Assembly: GCA_963732795.1 (NCBI GenBank)
Contig: CAVTAV010000003.1
Span: 62,001-126,000, forward strand
DNA: 64,000 bases
Direction: 5' to 3'
Source: CAVTAV01 sp963732795
GTDB lineage: Bacteria; Pseudomonadota; Alphaproteobacteria; CAVTAV01
Below are positions 26,804 to 35,932 of this stretch, piece by piece (within the stretch, counting starts at the first letter, position 1; the number at the start of each line of letters is the position of its first letter). A model generated the notes under the pieces. That model did no database searches, was not told the origin of the DNA, and worked only from the letters and a program-made list of their open reading frames with translations. The position numbers were made by a program, and so were the translations under genes.

Positions 26804-28147
26804 GTCGGTGGCGGCGAGAAACTTGGGGAAGAACGAGGTCGTTACCCCGCCTTCGGCGAACTCAGGATCGGCCATCAGGCCCGCATGGAGATCGACATTC
26901 GTCGCGATGCCCTCGATCCGGCAACTCGCCAGCGCCTCTCGCATGCGGGCGAGCGCGGCCGGGCGGTCCGCGCCCCAGGTGATGATCTTGCCGATGAGCG
27001 AATCGTAGAACGGCGGCACCATCTGGCCCGATTCGATATGGGTGTCGACGCGGATGCCCTCGCCGGCGGGCCAGAGGGCGCGGGTGACCCTTCCGGGGCT
27101 CGGGCGGAAGTCATGCGCCGTGTCCTCGGCGTTGATGCGGCATTCAATGGCGTGGCCGGAGAAGGCGATGTCGCTTTGGGCCATCCGCAGGCCCTGGCCG
27201 TCCGCGATGGCGATCTGCTCGGCGATGAGATCGACGCCGGTGATCGCCTCGGTCACGGGATGCTCGACCTGGATGCGGGCGTTCATTTCGAGGAAATAGA
27301 ACTCGTCGCGGTCGACATCGACCAGGAACTCGACCGTTCCGGCGCCGCGATAGGCGAGATGCCGGCTGAAGGCAACGGCGGAATCCAGAATGCGCCGGTG
27401 CAGCGCGTCCGAAAGATTAGGTGCGAGGGCTTCCTCGACGAGCTTTTGGTAGCGCCGCTGGATCGAGCAGTCGCGGGTGCCGAGATGCACAACGTCTTCG
27501 CCGTCGCCGAGAACCTGCACCTCAACATGGCGGCCGCGCTCGACATAGCGCTCGAGATAGACGCGGGAGTCCTTGAAGGCGGCCTCGGCCTCGGCCATGG
27601 CGAGCTCGATCTGATGGGCGAGCTTGGCCGGCTCATGCACCAGCTTCATGCCGCGCCCGCCGCCGCCGCCGACCGCCTTGATGAGGATGGGATAGCCGAT
27701 CTCTTCGGCGAGCGCCTTGGCTTCATCCGCTTCACTCACCGACCCGCCGGGAACGACCGGCACCTTGGCGGCGACAGCGTTCTCTCTCGCGCGAAGCTTG
27801 TCGCCGACCGCCGAGAGCTGCTGGATGGTCGGGCCGATGAAAGTGATACCGGCCTTGTCGCATTCCTCGGCGAGCATGGCGTTCTCGGAGAGGAAGCCGT
27901 AGCCGGGATGCACGGCATCCGCGCCGCGCGCCTTGGCGGCGGAGACGACCGCGCGGGGATCGAGGTAGCTCTGGCCCGGCGGCGGCGGGCCGATACAGAT
28001 GACGTCGTCGGCCAGATGGGCGGGGACAGAGGCCATATCCGCTTCGGAAGCCGCCAGCACGCTGTCGATGCCGAGATCACGGCAGGTGCCGATGATGCGG
28101 CCGGCGATCTCGCCGCGATTGGCGATCAGAATGCGCCGGATACTCAT
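26765..28147 (-). CDS. accC: Biotin carboxylase (acyl-CoA/acetyl-CoA carboxylase, AccC-like)
   Basis: This ATP-grasp enzyme carboxylates the biotin of BCCP using bicarbonate and ATP. The 460-residue protein has the N-terminal RILIANRGEIAGRII, GYGFLSENA, the glycine-rich lid GGGGGRGMKLV, HVEVQVLGD, the metal/active site EMNARIQVEHPVTE and SGHAIECRINAEDT. The start overlaps the accB stop by four bases (ATGA), so the two are coupled. The last dozen residues (VIPAKAGLQTPS) are not biotin-carboxylase sequence: they are encoded by a family A repeat that has replaced the original 3' end. No carboxyltransferase genes are adjacent; accA at 1-683 is one possible partner subunit. Confidence 0.92.
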   Translation of the reverse strand: MSIRRILIANRGEIAGRIIGTCRDLGIDSVLAASEADMASVPAHLADDVICIGPPPPGQSYLDPRAVVSAAKARGADAVHPGYGFLSENAMLAEECDKAGITFIGPTIQQLSAVGDKLRARENAVAAKVPVVPGGSVSEADEAKALAEEIGYPILIKAVGGGGGRGMKLVHEPAKLAHQIELAMAEAEAAFKDSRVYLERYVERGRHVEVQVLGDGEDVVHLGTRDCSIQRRYQKLVEEALAPNLSDALHRRILDSAVAFSRHLAYRGAGTVEFLVDVDRDEFYFLEMNARIQVEHPVTEAITGVDLIAEQIAIADGQGLRMAQSDIAFSGHAIECRINAEDTAHDFRPSPGRVTRALWPAGEGIRVDTHIESGQMVPPFYDSLIGKIITWGADRPAALARMREALASCRIEGIATNVDLHAGLMADPEFAEGGVTTSFFPKFLAATDVIPAKAGLQTPS

Positions 28148-28614
28148 TTTTCGGCCGGCTCGACCCGCATCAGGACATGGCCGTATTCGACGAACTGGCC
28201 GTTCTCGGCGCAAATCTCCGTTACCGTGCCTTTGACGCCGGCATAGACCGAGTTCATCAGTTTCATCGTCTCGATGATGCCGACGACCGTCTCTTCCTCA
28301 ACCTTCGAGCCGACTTCGACGAAAGGCGGCGCGCCGGGCTTGGGCGCGCGGTAGAAGGTGCCGAGAAGCGGCGGCATGATGTCGAGCTTGCCGTCCTCGG
28401 AGGGCGCGGGCTTCGCCGGCTTGGCGGCTTCGGCGGGCGCGGCGGCGGGTTGGTCGTGGCCGACCGTGCTGCGTTCCTCGGTCCAGACCGACGGTCCGGC
28501 GCCGGAGCGGCGCAAGGTAAGCGTGAATTTGTCCGTCTCGATCCGCATCTCGTCATAGGACGAGGAATCGAGCAGGCGGAGGATCTCCCGGACGTCGTCG
28601 TTGGTGAGGTTCAT
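28144..28614 (-). CDS. accB: Biotin carboxyl carrier protein (AccB-like)
   Basis: The 156-residue protein carries the biotin shuttled between carboxylase and carboxyltransferase. The N-terminal segment (MNLTNDDVREILRLLDSSSY, MRIETDKFTLTLRRSG) is the usual AccB binding helix/strand. A Pro/Ala/Lys linker spans about residues 52-76. The biotinyl domain follows, with PPLLGTFYRAPKPGAPPFVEVG and the biotin lysine Lys118 in IIETMKLMNSV; the motif has Thr where Ala or Ser is more usual. It is upstream of and overlapping accC. A family A repeat separates it from the PEP-synthase-like genes. Confidence 0.92.
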   Translation of the reverse strand: MNLTNDDVREILRLLDSSSYDEMRIETDKFTLTLRRSGAGPSVWTEERSTVGHDQPAAAPAEAAKPAKPAPSEDGKLDIMPPLLGTFYRAPKPGAPPFVEVGSKVEEETVVGIIETMKLMNSVYAGVKGTVTEICAENGQFVEYGHVLMRVEPAEK

Positions 28615-28628
28615 GTGCCGCCCGAGTC

Positions 28629-28691
28629 GTCGTCCCCGCGGAAGCGGGGACTTAGAGACGGTGCCTGGATTCCCGGTTTCGCGGGAATGAC
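28629..28691. repeat. Dispersed palindromic repeat, family A, copy 3
   Basis: Begins gtcgtccccgcggaagcggg and ends ttcccggtttcgcgggaatgac, an imperfect inverted repeat in the 103-base gap between accB and the upstream phosphotransferase gene. It resembles copy 2 at 26741 closely in length and arms. Confidence 0.78.
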
Positions 28692-28717
28692 GACGGGCGT
28701 GCTTGCGGCCATCCGGA

Positions 28718-29771
28718 TCATCGCTTTCCGAAGGCGGCGAAGACGTGGTCCATCGCGGTCGATTTGGTGTCCGCGACGGGCTTCGCGTCCTTGTTGGCCC
28801 AGACGGTTTCAGGCCGGCTTTGCAGCAGGTAGATCGCGCCGGACTGGTCGACCGCCCATTCGATGTCCTGGGGGCTCCCGTAATGGCGCTCGATTCCCTT
28901 GCCGATCTCGGCGAGCTTGCCGAGCTCTTCGTCCGATACGCAAGCGACGTTCCGCTGGTCCTCTTCGACTTCGATATCGCGGACGCCGCCCTTTTCGACA
29001 TCGGGCACATGCTGGCGGGTCTTGTCGGAGATCGTGCGGCCGCGGATCTCGCCGGTGACCTTGTTCACGAGGAACGTATCCGGCGTTACCTCCCCGCTGA
29101 CGATCGCCGAGCCCAAGCCCCAGCTTCCCTCGATCGCGATCATGGAGCGGTCGCCGGTGGTGGGGCTGCGGGTGAACATCACGCCCGAGGCGCGCGACAT
29201 CACCATGCGCTGCACGACCACGCCCATGGCGATCTGGTCCTCTGGCAAATCGAGGCGCAGCCGGTAGCTTACGGATTCGGTCGAATAGAGGCTCGCCCAG
29301 CAATCGCGGATCGACTGGATGACATTGTCGGCGCCCTGAACCCAGAGATAAGTGTCCTGCAGGCCTGCAAAGCTCGCCTCGGCGCTGTCCTCGCTCGTCG
29401 CGCTGGAGCGCACCGCGACTGGCGCGCGTGCGTCGCCCTCGCAAAGCGTCGCATGGGCCTCGCCGACCGCGATCGCCAGAATCCTCCGGGAACGGCATGG
29501 TACGCACCCGCTCGCGGATCTCGGCGCTGCCGGCCTTGATCGCCTCGGTGCTCTCGCCGCGCAACGCCTGGATGGCCTTGCGGATTGCCCCCTCGGCGTC
29601 GTTCGCTTTCAGAAACCGTTCGAAGGCTGACGTCGTGACCACGAAGCCGGGCGGCACGCTGATGCCGGCGCCGGTCAGCTCGCCGAGGCTCGCGCCTTTG
29701 CCGCCGACCGACGGGCGGTCGGTGATCTTGATGTCCTTGAACCAGCGGAGAAACTCGGCACTGTCACTCAT
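28718..29771 (-). CDS. PEP/pyruvate-binding (ATP-grasp) subunit of a split PEP-synthase-like phosphotransferase (one frameshift)
   Basis: This matches only the N-terminal nucleotide-binding part of PEP synthase. Visible motifs are VGGKGASLGELTGAGISVPPGF, VAVRSSATSEDSAEASFAGLQDTYL, QRMVMSRASGVMFTRSPTTGD and IYLLQSRPETVW. One extra G near 29487 breaks it between residues MPFPE and ILAIAVGEAHATL; corrected length is 350 residues. The swivelling histidine domain is encoded by the gene 7 bases upstream. Two-subunit enzymes of this layout include phenylphosphate synthase and, as I recall, a 25-hydroxysteroid kinase; both phosphorylate an organic hydroxyl rather than pyruvate. The substrate here is unknown. 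Confidence 0.8.
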
Positions 29772-29778
29772 GGGGCGC

Positions 29779-31603
29779 TCAATCCAGAATCGTCACGACG
29801 CCGTCATTGCCGTTCACCCGGAGGCGCTGGCCGGTCTTGATCAGCTTGGTCGCCTTGCCGGTGCCGACGACGGCGGGCATGCCATACTCCCGAGCAACGA
29901 TCGCGGCATGGGACATGGTCCCGCCGATGTCGGAGACGGCCGCCTTGATCTTGCCGAAGACCGGCCCCCAGCTTGGGTTGGTGACCGGACAGACCAGGAT
30001 TTCGCCTTCCAGGATCGCGCCGATATCGTTGACGTTCTCCAGCACTCGCGCGACGCCTTCGACGATGCCGGGCGAAGCCGCGAAGCCCTGAATTTCGTTT
30101 TCGCTCGTTTCATCCGCCGGCTTTGACCAGGCGTGCAAGGTTTCCGACGTGATGCCCCAGAGCATCTGCACGGCCGGATCGGCGATGGTCTCCGGCATCG
30201 GCCCGAGCGCGGGCGGGGCGTTCCAGGCCTTCAGCTTCTCGTGGATCTTTTTGCGCTTCTTCACGATCGGCGGCCAGTGCTGTGCGCCGACCGACGGTGA
30301 CCCCGCCGCCCAGGACATCATGGCGTCGCCGAGCGCGAGATCGACCTCGGTGTGATGGAGATGGAACACGTCCTCGCCATCCTCCAGCAATCCATGCTTG
30401 GCGAGAAGCGCGCCGAATTCGCGGATCTTGTTGAAGAACAGGGTCGTGAACCAGTGCTCGCAATAGAATTTGTGGTTCTCGACATAGGGGAACACGAGGT
30501 GGCAAAGGCCGAGCATCTGGTCGAAGGTCGCCTTGTCCTCGTCGGTCGGGAGCAGGCCACGATATTCGTCGATGATGCGCTGGCGCTCCTCGCGCAGCTT
30601 CTCGGTCGGGCGCTCCAGGCTGATGCCCTTCTTCACCTGATCGATATAGCGGGGCAGCGCGGCGAAAGGCACCGAAAGATCGTCGTTCCAACTCCGATGA
30701 TTGTGGTGGAAGCCGTCGCCGGTGGAGATGTGGAACCAGGGCTCGCGGGACTTGTCGAGCTCGTTCAGCCATTCCTGGCCGCGCGCGCCCTTGGCCTTGA
30801 TCGCAGCCATGGTTTCGTCGGGGCCCTTACCTTCCTTGAAGCAGTCGTCGACGCCGCAATCCACCGCGACTTTAGCCAACCGTTTCAACTCGTCGTCGGG
30901 CCGGAACATCAGCACTTCGATGCCGGCGACCATCCGCGCGACCATCTGGTCCGGGATTTCCGGAAAGGCCTTCTTGCAGAACTCGAAAAAGACCAAATAG
31001 GCGCCGTAGCCGAGCATCAGGAATTCGAAGTGGTAGTGCCACATCTTCGAATAGGATTCGACGGTGCGATGATAGGCCTCGCGGACGAAATGGTTTTCGG
31101 CGATGCCGCGCGCGTTCTGGACCGTCGAATTCCGGCTCGTATTCGTCGAGCGAGGGGACCCGGATCGCGTTGATCTCGTCCAGGAGGGCGCGCATCTTGA
31201 CCTCCCATTTCCCGTAGAGGTCGTTCCAATGCTCGTAGTAATGGCCGGCGCGGGGCTGGAAATAGGCCAGCCGCTCCTCGATCCGCTTGGGGTCGGTGAC
31301 CGCATTGGCGGTGATATAGACGCGGCCGTTGACGATGCGGTGGTCGATGCCTAGGGCGGTCGGGAAGGCATAGACGCGGCTCGTGACCGCGCCCATGGCC
31401 TGATAGGGCACTTCCGCCGTGATGACGTCGAAGGCCGTTATGGGCTCCGGGAAGTGCATCGAATTGTAAAACCAGAACCGCTGGTCGTCCTCCTCCCGGA
31501 ACCGGGTGAAGTACGGATACATGGACTGCCATCCCTCGGTTCCGGCCACATCGGTGATCTCGGAGGGGAGGGGAAACGGATTTTTCTTCGTGGTGCCGCT
31601 CAT
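29779..31603 (-). CDS. PEP-utilising phosphohistidine subunit of a split PEP-synthase-like phosphotransferase (one frameshift)
   Basis: The corrected protein is 607 residues. The first ~490 are a largely helical substrate-binding region with no close named match (segments such as GWQSMYPYFTRFREEDDQRF, HYYEHWNDLYGKWEVKM, WFHISTGDGFHHNHRSW). The C-terminal ~100 residues are the mobile phosphohistidine domain: GFAASPGIVEGVARVLEN, LVCPVTNPSWGPVFGKI and GGTMSHAAIVAREYGMPAVVG, with the catalytic His at residue 565. An extra base near 31130 splits the frame between DEYEPEFD and VQNARGIAENHFV. The start at 31603 (MSGTTKKNPF) is chosen over a GTG/ATG seven codons upstream. It is first in a leftward unit with the ATP-grasp subunit. 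Confidence 0.8.
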
Positions 31604-31892
31604 TCGCGCGCTCTCTCCGGTCAAAGCTTCCCGAAAATGTCCCGCTTGCGCGCAGGATTCGTGTCGTTGGGCCCCGGCGGGGGACCCCCTGTTATAGTAT
31701 AGATACCGCCGATTTGAAGGGGGTAGTTGAGGCCGCCGAGGCCTCTTGCCTGGAACCGAACACCCCTCGCTGTCGTTTACCTGTCATCACCAGCCCTAAC
31801 GCCGCGCCGAGGCCGCACGGATCGCCCAGCCCTGGAGAGAGGCCGGCGACCGCAGGTGAAGTGCGGCGTCTTCACAAGGAGGAGGTTGAAAA

Positions 31893-32345
31893 ATGACAAA
31901 CGTTCCCGCCAAGTCCCTGTGCTTACCGCTTACCGTCGCCCTGCTCGGCGCGGCCTGTCTTGGCGGCTGCGCGACGAGCACCCATGTGGTCCAGCAATCG
32001 CGTCCCAGCGTGACCTATCACTTCGACAGCGATGAGGGTCTGGTGGAAGCCACTAACAAGGCCCAGCGCTATTGCGAGCAATACAATGCCTGGCCGGAAC
32101 AGGTGGGCACCGACGTCGATGGCGACGAAGTGACGTTCGTCTGTGACCGGGACGAAGCCTATGAGCCGGAGCCCGGCTGGACCGACCGCCATGTCGAGTT
32201 CACTTTCGCCAGCCACCACGATCTGGTCGAGGCGACCGAGCGCGCCGAGGGCTATTGCGCCCGCTACGACGCCGAGCCGACCGATCTTCATGTTCACGTG
32301 AACCCGGACGGCTCGCGCACCGCGACCTTCGATTGTGAGGCGTAA
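31893..32345 (+). CDS. Lipoprotein with two internal repeats, unknown function
   Basis: The 150-residue protein has a lipoprotein signal (LLGAACLGGCATSTH, acylated Cys about residue 27). The mature part consists of two ~48-residue repeats. Repeat 1 is VTYHFDSDEGLVEATNKAQRYCEQYNAWPEQVG and on to TFVCDRD (read in pieces). Repeat 2 is VEFTFASHHDLVEATERAEGYCARYDAEPTDL to TATFDCEA. Each repeat has two cysteines, one after the helix and one at the end of the last strand, which suggests a disulfide per repeat. AGGAGG lies seven bases before the ATG. Related DUF-type lipoproteins usually have one such domain. No function can be given. Confidence 0.8.
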   Translation: MTNVPAKSLCLPLTVALLGAACLGGCATSTHVVQQSRPSVTYHFDSDEGLVEATNKAQRYCEQYNAWPEQVGTDVDGDEVTFVCDRDEAYEPEPGWTDRHVEFTFASHHDLVEATERAEGYCARYDAEPTDLHVHVNPDGSRTATFDCEA

Positions 32346-32346
32346 G

Positions 32347-32383
32347 CGTCATCGCAAAGGCGCTGCGGTCCTCGCAGTGACTG
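32347..32383. repeat. Shortened family B palindromic repeat
   Basis: gcgtcatcgcaaaggcgctgc followed by tcctcgcagtgac resembles the two ends of the family B repeats at 22611 and 44058 with the middle missing. It lies between convergent genes. Confidence 0.5.
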
Positions 32384-32390
32384 TGTCGGT

Positions 32391-33403
32391 CTAATTCGCC
32401 CAGGGATCGACCAGGATCTTGCACTGGCTTGTGCGATGGCGCAGGCCTTCGAAGGCGGGAGGCATGGCGGCCAGAGTCCACGGTTTCCGTAATCATCGCA
32501 TGCGGTTCGACATGGCCGGCATCGAGTGTATCGATGGCGACCTCGAATTCCTTGACGCCGTAGAAGGCCGAGGGCTGGATCACCGCCGACTTCTGGATGA
32601 GCTGGAACGGGTTGATCGGTTCGGGCACGGTGCACAGGCCGACGAGCACGACCGTTCCGCGCGGGCGGACCTGCTCGATGGCCTGGATGATCAGGCCGGG
32701 CGCGCCGACGCATTCGAACACGATATCGGGCGCACCACCCAACGCGTGGTTGATGTCCTCGTTTTGGTTTTCCGAGACTGTGATGAATTCGTCCGCGCCC
32801 ATGGTGCGGGCCAGAGGCTCGGGCAGACGGTCGAGATTGGTGACCGCGATCTTGCCCGCGCCGAGATGCCGGGCCCAGAAGATCACGCCGAGCCCGATCG
32901 GCCCCGCGCCGATCACCAAAACGCGGGAGCCCGCCTTGATATTGGCCAGATTGGCGGCCCGGAGGCTTACCGCCAGAGGTTCAACCAGCGCACCGTCGTC
33001 CATCGAGACGGTCTTGGGCAGCCGGATGCATTGATGGGTCTCGGCGACGGAGAATTGCGCATAGCCGCCGCCGTCCAGCTTGAATTTCTCGCACCAGGAC
33101 GGCTCGCCCATGAGGCACGGTCCGCAATGGCCGCAGCCATGGGTCGGCATGACGGCGACGGTATCGCCCTTCTTGATCCCTTCGACGCCCTTGCCGATGT
33201 CGATGACCTCGCCGGCATATTCATGGCCGAGCACGTCGCCCCTTGTGCGCGTGATAGGCGGGATCGACCGTGGCATGGAGATCGCTGCCGCAAATGCCGC
33301 AACGCTCGACTTTGACCATGACCTCGTTCGGTCCCGGCGTCGGGTCGGCGACGTCCTCGACTTCGAGGGGTTGGTTCAGCGCATTGAAGACGGCGGCTTT
33401 CAC
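32391..33403 (-). CDS. Zinc-dependent medium-chain alcohol dehydrogenase (two frameshifts)
   Basis: A NAD(P)-linked MDR dehydrogenase, closest in style to sorbitol/2,3-butanediol dehydrogenases. Features: catalytic zinc Cys in ERCGICGSDLH, GHEYAGEVIDIG, structural zinc region HGCGHCGPCLMGEPSWC, and the nucleotide loop VLVIGAGPIGLGVI. Two extra bases split it: a G in a GGGG run near 33243 (between PAYHAHKG and DVLGHEYAG) and one near 32478, which hides the true C-terminus LAAMPPAFEGLRHRTSQCKI and on to WAN. Corrected length is 336 residues. It starts 11 bases after the lipoyl-domain gene and closes the aco-type operon, so its substrate is probably a diol or hydroxyketone related to acetoin. 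Confidence 0.85.
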
Positions 33404-33414
33404 GGGACCGGTTC

Positions 33415-33656
33415 CTAGACGTTCACGTCGACGACGCAGACCACGTCGCCGACCTTGGCGTCCTCGTCCTCCGGCACGCGGATTTCGAGCAGCTTGCCGT
33501 TGGCGGTCGCCTGCACCTCTTCGGTGACCTTTTCGGTCTCGAACTCGTAAAGCGTCTCGCCTTCCTTGAAGTCGTCACCGGGCTGCTTGTGCCACTTCAC
33601 GATGGTGGCTTCCTGCATGTTCATCCCGATGCGGGCGAGCTTGAGATTACTTTCAT
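33415..33656 (-). CDS. Free-standing lipoyl-domain protein
   Basis: About 79 residues forming a single biotinyl/lipoyl domain: KLARIGMNMQEATIVKWHK, EGETLYEFETEKVTEEVQAT with the modifiable lysine in ETEKV, then DEDAKVGDVVCVVDVNV. There is no E2 acyltransferase domain and no subunit-binding domain. The in-frame ATG is only at 33624, inside the domain. The ATG at 33656 would give the natural start MKV-KLARIG if two extra bases near 33640-33650 are removed, in line with insertion errors elsewhere. It lies 18 bases after acoB and probably carries the acyl group for the AcoAB E1. Confidence 0.75.
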
Positions 33657-33674
33657 CGGCGGGGCGACCTCGAC

Positions 33675-34646
33675 TTACTTTCCCAGAGTGGCGTTGACGG
33701 CGGCGATGACCTTGTCCGGATTCGGCAGGACGGCGGCCTCGGCATTCGGCGCATAGGGCACGAATACGTCCGGCGTGGTGACCCGCTTGACCGGCGCTTT
33801 CAGCATGTCGAAGCCCCGGTCGGCGACCACGGCGGCAATATGGCTCGCGGCGCTGCACCGGTCGCGCGCCTCGTCCACGATCACGAGCCGGCCGGTCTTC
33901 TTGACCGAGCTCAGGATGCCGTCCTCGTCCAGGGGCACGAGGGTGCGGGGATCGAGCACCTCGGCATTGACGCCTTCTTCGGCCAGGGCATCGGCTGCAT
34001 CGAGGGCCGTGCGCACCGTCGTGCCGATGCCGACGATCGTGACGTCGGTCCCCTCGCGGAGGATATTGGCCTTGCCGAACGGCACGGTGTGATCGCCATC
34101 CGGCACGTCCCAACGCTCGCCGCCGCGGCCGACCGCCAGGAGGAAGATCGTCGGATTGTCGCCGCGGATCGCGGTCTTGAGGAGGCCCTTGGCGTCGCCC
34201 GGCGTCGCGGGGACTGCGACATTGAGACCGCCCAGATTCATGAACAGCGGGTGCGGCGAATCGGAATGCTGCGAGGCGTTGCTGCCGCCCGCGCCGTAGC
34301 CCGCCATCACCGTCACGGGCATCCTCATCTGGCCGCCGGTCATGAGGCGGAGCTTCGCCATCTGATTGGCGATGCCGTCGAAGCCCATATAGGTGAAGTT
34401 CGAGAACATCATGTGGAAGATCACGCGATGGCCGCCCGCCGCCGCGCCGATCGACATGCCGGTGAGCGCGTTCTCGGAAATCGGCGTGTTGCGGATGCGG
34501 TTGAGGCCGAATTTATCGACGAGGCCGCGGGTGTCGCCGAACATGCTGATCTCGACGTCCTCGCCGAACAGGATGACCTTCTCGTCGCGCTCCATCTCCT
34601 CGAACAGCGCTTCGTTCACGGCCTGGATATAGCGTTTCTTTGCCAT
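33675..34646 (-). CDS. acoB: Thiamine-diphosphate-dependent dehydrogenase E1 beta subunit (acetoin/2-oxoacid type)
   Basis: This is the beta chain of a heterotetrameric E1 that decarboxylates or cleaves a 2-oxoacid or acetoin and transfers the acyl group to a lipoyl arm. The 323-residue protein has YIQAVNEALFEEMERDEKVILFGEDV, RIRNTPISENALTGMSIGAAAGG, MPVTVMAGYGAGGSNASQHSD and the C-terminal VFVPYAPNAEAAVLPNPDKV. The motif QHSD (active-site His) and the acidic ENALTG fit the family. It begins 11 bases after acoA. Acetoin and branched-chain or pyruvate dehydrogenases are hard to separate by sequence; the alcohol dehydrogenase in the same operon favours acetoin or a related ketone. Confidence 0.88.
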   Translation of the reverse strand: MAKKRYIQAVNEALFEEMERDEKVILFGEDVEISMFGDTRGLVDKFGLNRIRNTPISENALTGMSIGAAAGGHRVIFHMMFSNFTYMGFDGIANQMAKLRLMTGGQMRMPVTVMAGYGAGGSNASQHSDSPHPLFMNLGGLNVAVPATPGDAKGLLKTAIRGDNPTIFLLAVGRGGERWDVPDGDHTVPFGKANILREGTDVTIVGIGTTVRTALDAADALAEEGVNAEVLDPRTLVPLDEDGILSSVKKTGRLVIVDEARDRCSAASHIAAVVADRGFDMLKAPVKRVTTPDVFVPYAPNAEAAVLPNPDKVIAAVNATLGK

Positions 34647-34657
34647 TGTGCTCCCCC

Positions 34658-35656
34658 TTACGGCCGGTGATCCGAGAACATCACTTTGAACGCGAGGTCG
34701 ATATCGGCCGGCGGGCTCGACGCCGCGAACTCTGCCGCGGCCTCCACGGTGTCGGCGATGCGCTTCTCGATCGCGGAGACGTCACCGGCATTGGCCGAAT
34801 CTTCCAGCAGCTTCTTTTTTAGCCGCTCGACCGGGCACTTCTTGATCCAGCTCTCGATCTCGGCATCCTCGCGGTATTTCTGGCCGGCGGTGAAGCGCTC
34901 CTCGGCCTCGATATGGCCGCGCCAGCGATAGGTGTGGGCCTCGATGAAGCTCGGCCCGCCGTCCTTGCGCGCCCGCTCGATGGATTCCCCGGCCGCTTGC
35001 CAAACTTCCGAGACGTCGTTGCCGTCCACGTCATAGGTCGGCATGCCGAAGGCCTTCGCCCGGTCGATCAGCTTGCCGGCGGTGACGGTAGAGGAGGGGG
35101 TCAATTCGGAGAAGGTATTGTTCTCGCAGACATAGACCACCGGTAATTCCCAGCGGGCCGCGATGTTGAGCAATTCCATGAACGCCCCTTCGTTCGCCGC
35201 GCCGTCGCCGAAGAAGCAGACCGCCACCCGGCCGTCCTGATTGAGCTTGGCGGAATAGCCCGCGCCGGTGGCGATGCCGAGGCCCGCGCCGACGATGCCG
35301 TTCGCGCCGAGAATGCCCTTGGAGACGTCGGCGACATGCATCGAGCCGCCCATGCCTTGGCAGATGCCGGTCTTCTTGCCCCAAATCTCCGCCATCATGG
35401 CCTTCGGCTCGCCGCCCTTGGCGAGAAAGTGGCCATGGCCGCGATGGGTCGAGGTGATCATGTCGGAGTCGGTCAGGTGGTTGCAGACGCCCGCGGCGAT
35501 CGCTTCCTGGCCGATATAGAGATGCACCGCGCCGGGCAGGTTGCCGGCGGCGGCATCGTCGCGCAGGCGCTCCTCCATCTTGCGGATGAGCAGCATGCGC
35601 TCATAGAGCGCCTTGAGCGTCTCCACGCTCGGACCGAAATTCGCCCGATCATTCAT
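34658..35656 (-). CDS. acoA: Thiamine-diphosphate-dependent dehydrogenase E1 alpha subunit (acetoin/2-oxoacid type)
   Basis: The alpha chain binds thiamine diphosphate and pairs with AcoB. The 332-residue protein has YERMLLIRKMEERL, HLYIGQEAIAAGVCNHL, THRGHGHFLAKGGE, GGSMHVADVSKGILGANGIVGAG and the ThDP/Mg motif FFGDGAANEGAFMELLNIA, ending the signature with YVCENNTFSELT. Length is normal. It is the first gene of the leftward operon acoA-acoB-lipoyl-alcohol dehydrogenase and faces a 276-base divergent control region shared with the PQQ alcohol dehydrogenase. Confidence 0.9.
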   Translation of the reverse strand: MNDRANFGPSVETLKALYERMLLIRKMEERLRDDAAAGNLPGAVHLYIGQEAIAAGVCNHLTDSDMITSTHRGHGHFLAKGGEPKAMMAEIWGKKTGICQGMGGSMHVADVSKGILGANGIVGAGLGIATGAGYSAKLNQDGRVAVCFFGDGAANEGAFMELLNIAARWELPVVYVCENNTFSELTPSSTVTAGKLIDRAKAFGMPTYDVDGNDVSEVWQAAGESIERARKDGGPSFIEAHTYRWRGHIEAEERFTAGQKYREDAEIESWIKKCPVERLKKKLLEDSANAGDVSAIEKRIADTVEAAAEFAASSPPADIDLAFKVMFSDHRP

Positions 35657-35932
35657 ATCAAACGGACCCCCGGATTGCGGTTGCGCGTCAGCGGCAAATC
35701 GGCGCGGTGTCGATCGCGATCAACATATTGCGTCGAAATGGAAATTTGCCGCGACGACATTGCGGTGCTGCGACAATCGTCGCGTAAAATATTGTTATCG
35801 AAAGCGGCGCTGCGGTACAATCGAAAATGTGGTCGCCGCGGGGCCCTCCCGCGGCTTCAAGCCAATCCGGTGGCCTGCCGCAGCACCGTCGCCGGTCCGC
35901 CGATCCATCGTCAACCTGCTCCGGGGGGTGCC
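35657..35932. promoter_or_regulatory. Divergent control region between acoA and the PQQ alcohol dehydrogenase
   Basis: The region is AT-richer than its surroundings and contains two inverted repeats. GCGGCAAAT (35691-35699) is matched exactly by ATTTGCCGC (35744-35752), and there is a compact palindrome GCGAC-AATC-GTCGC (35770-35783). Both look like candidate operator sites for a regulator controlling one or both divergent operons. No regulator gene is encoded next to them. Confidence 0.45.

Noticed and set aside
26537..28246. A rightward 569-codon frame opposite accC.
   Set aside because: It is antisense to a clear biotin carboxylase; the composition is that of a codon-bias shadow, and its start region is the translated palindromic repeat.
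28718..31603. Annotation as ordinary PEP synthase (ppsA) broken into two.
   Set aside because: The two parts have separate starts and stops, and the order is reversed relative to a single-chain enzyme: the histidine subunit comes first. The large N-terminal region of that subunit is not PEP synthase.
31714..31896. A 60-codon rightward frame upstream of the repeated lipoprotein.
   Set aside because: Pro/Arg-rich composition without signal or motif; it overlaps the ribosome site of the real gene.
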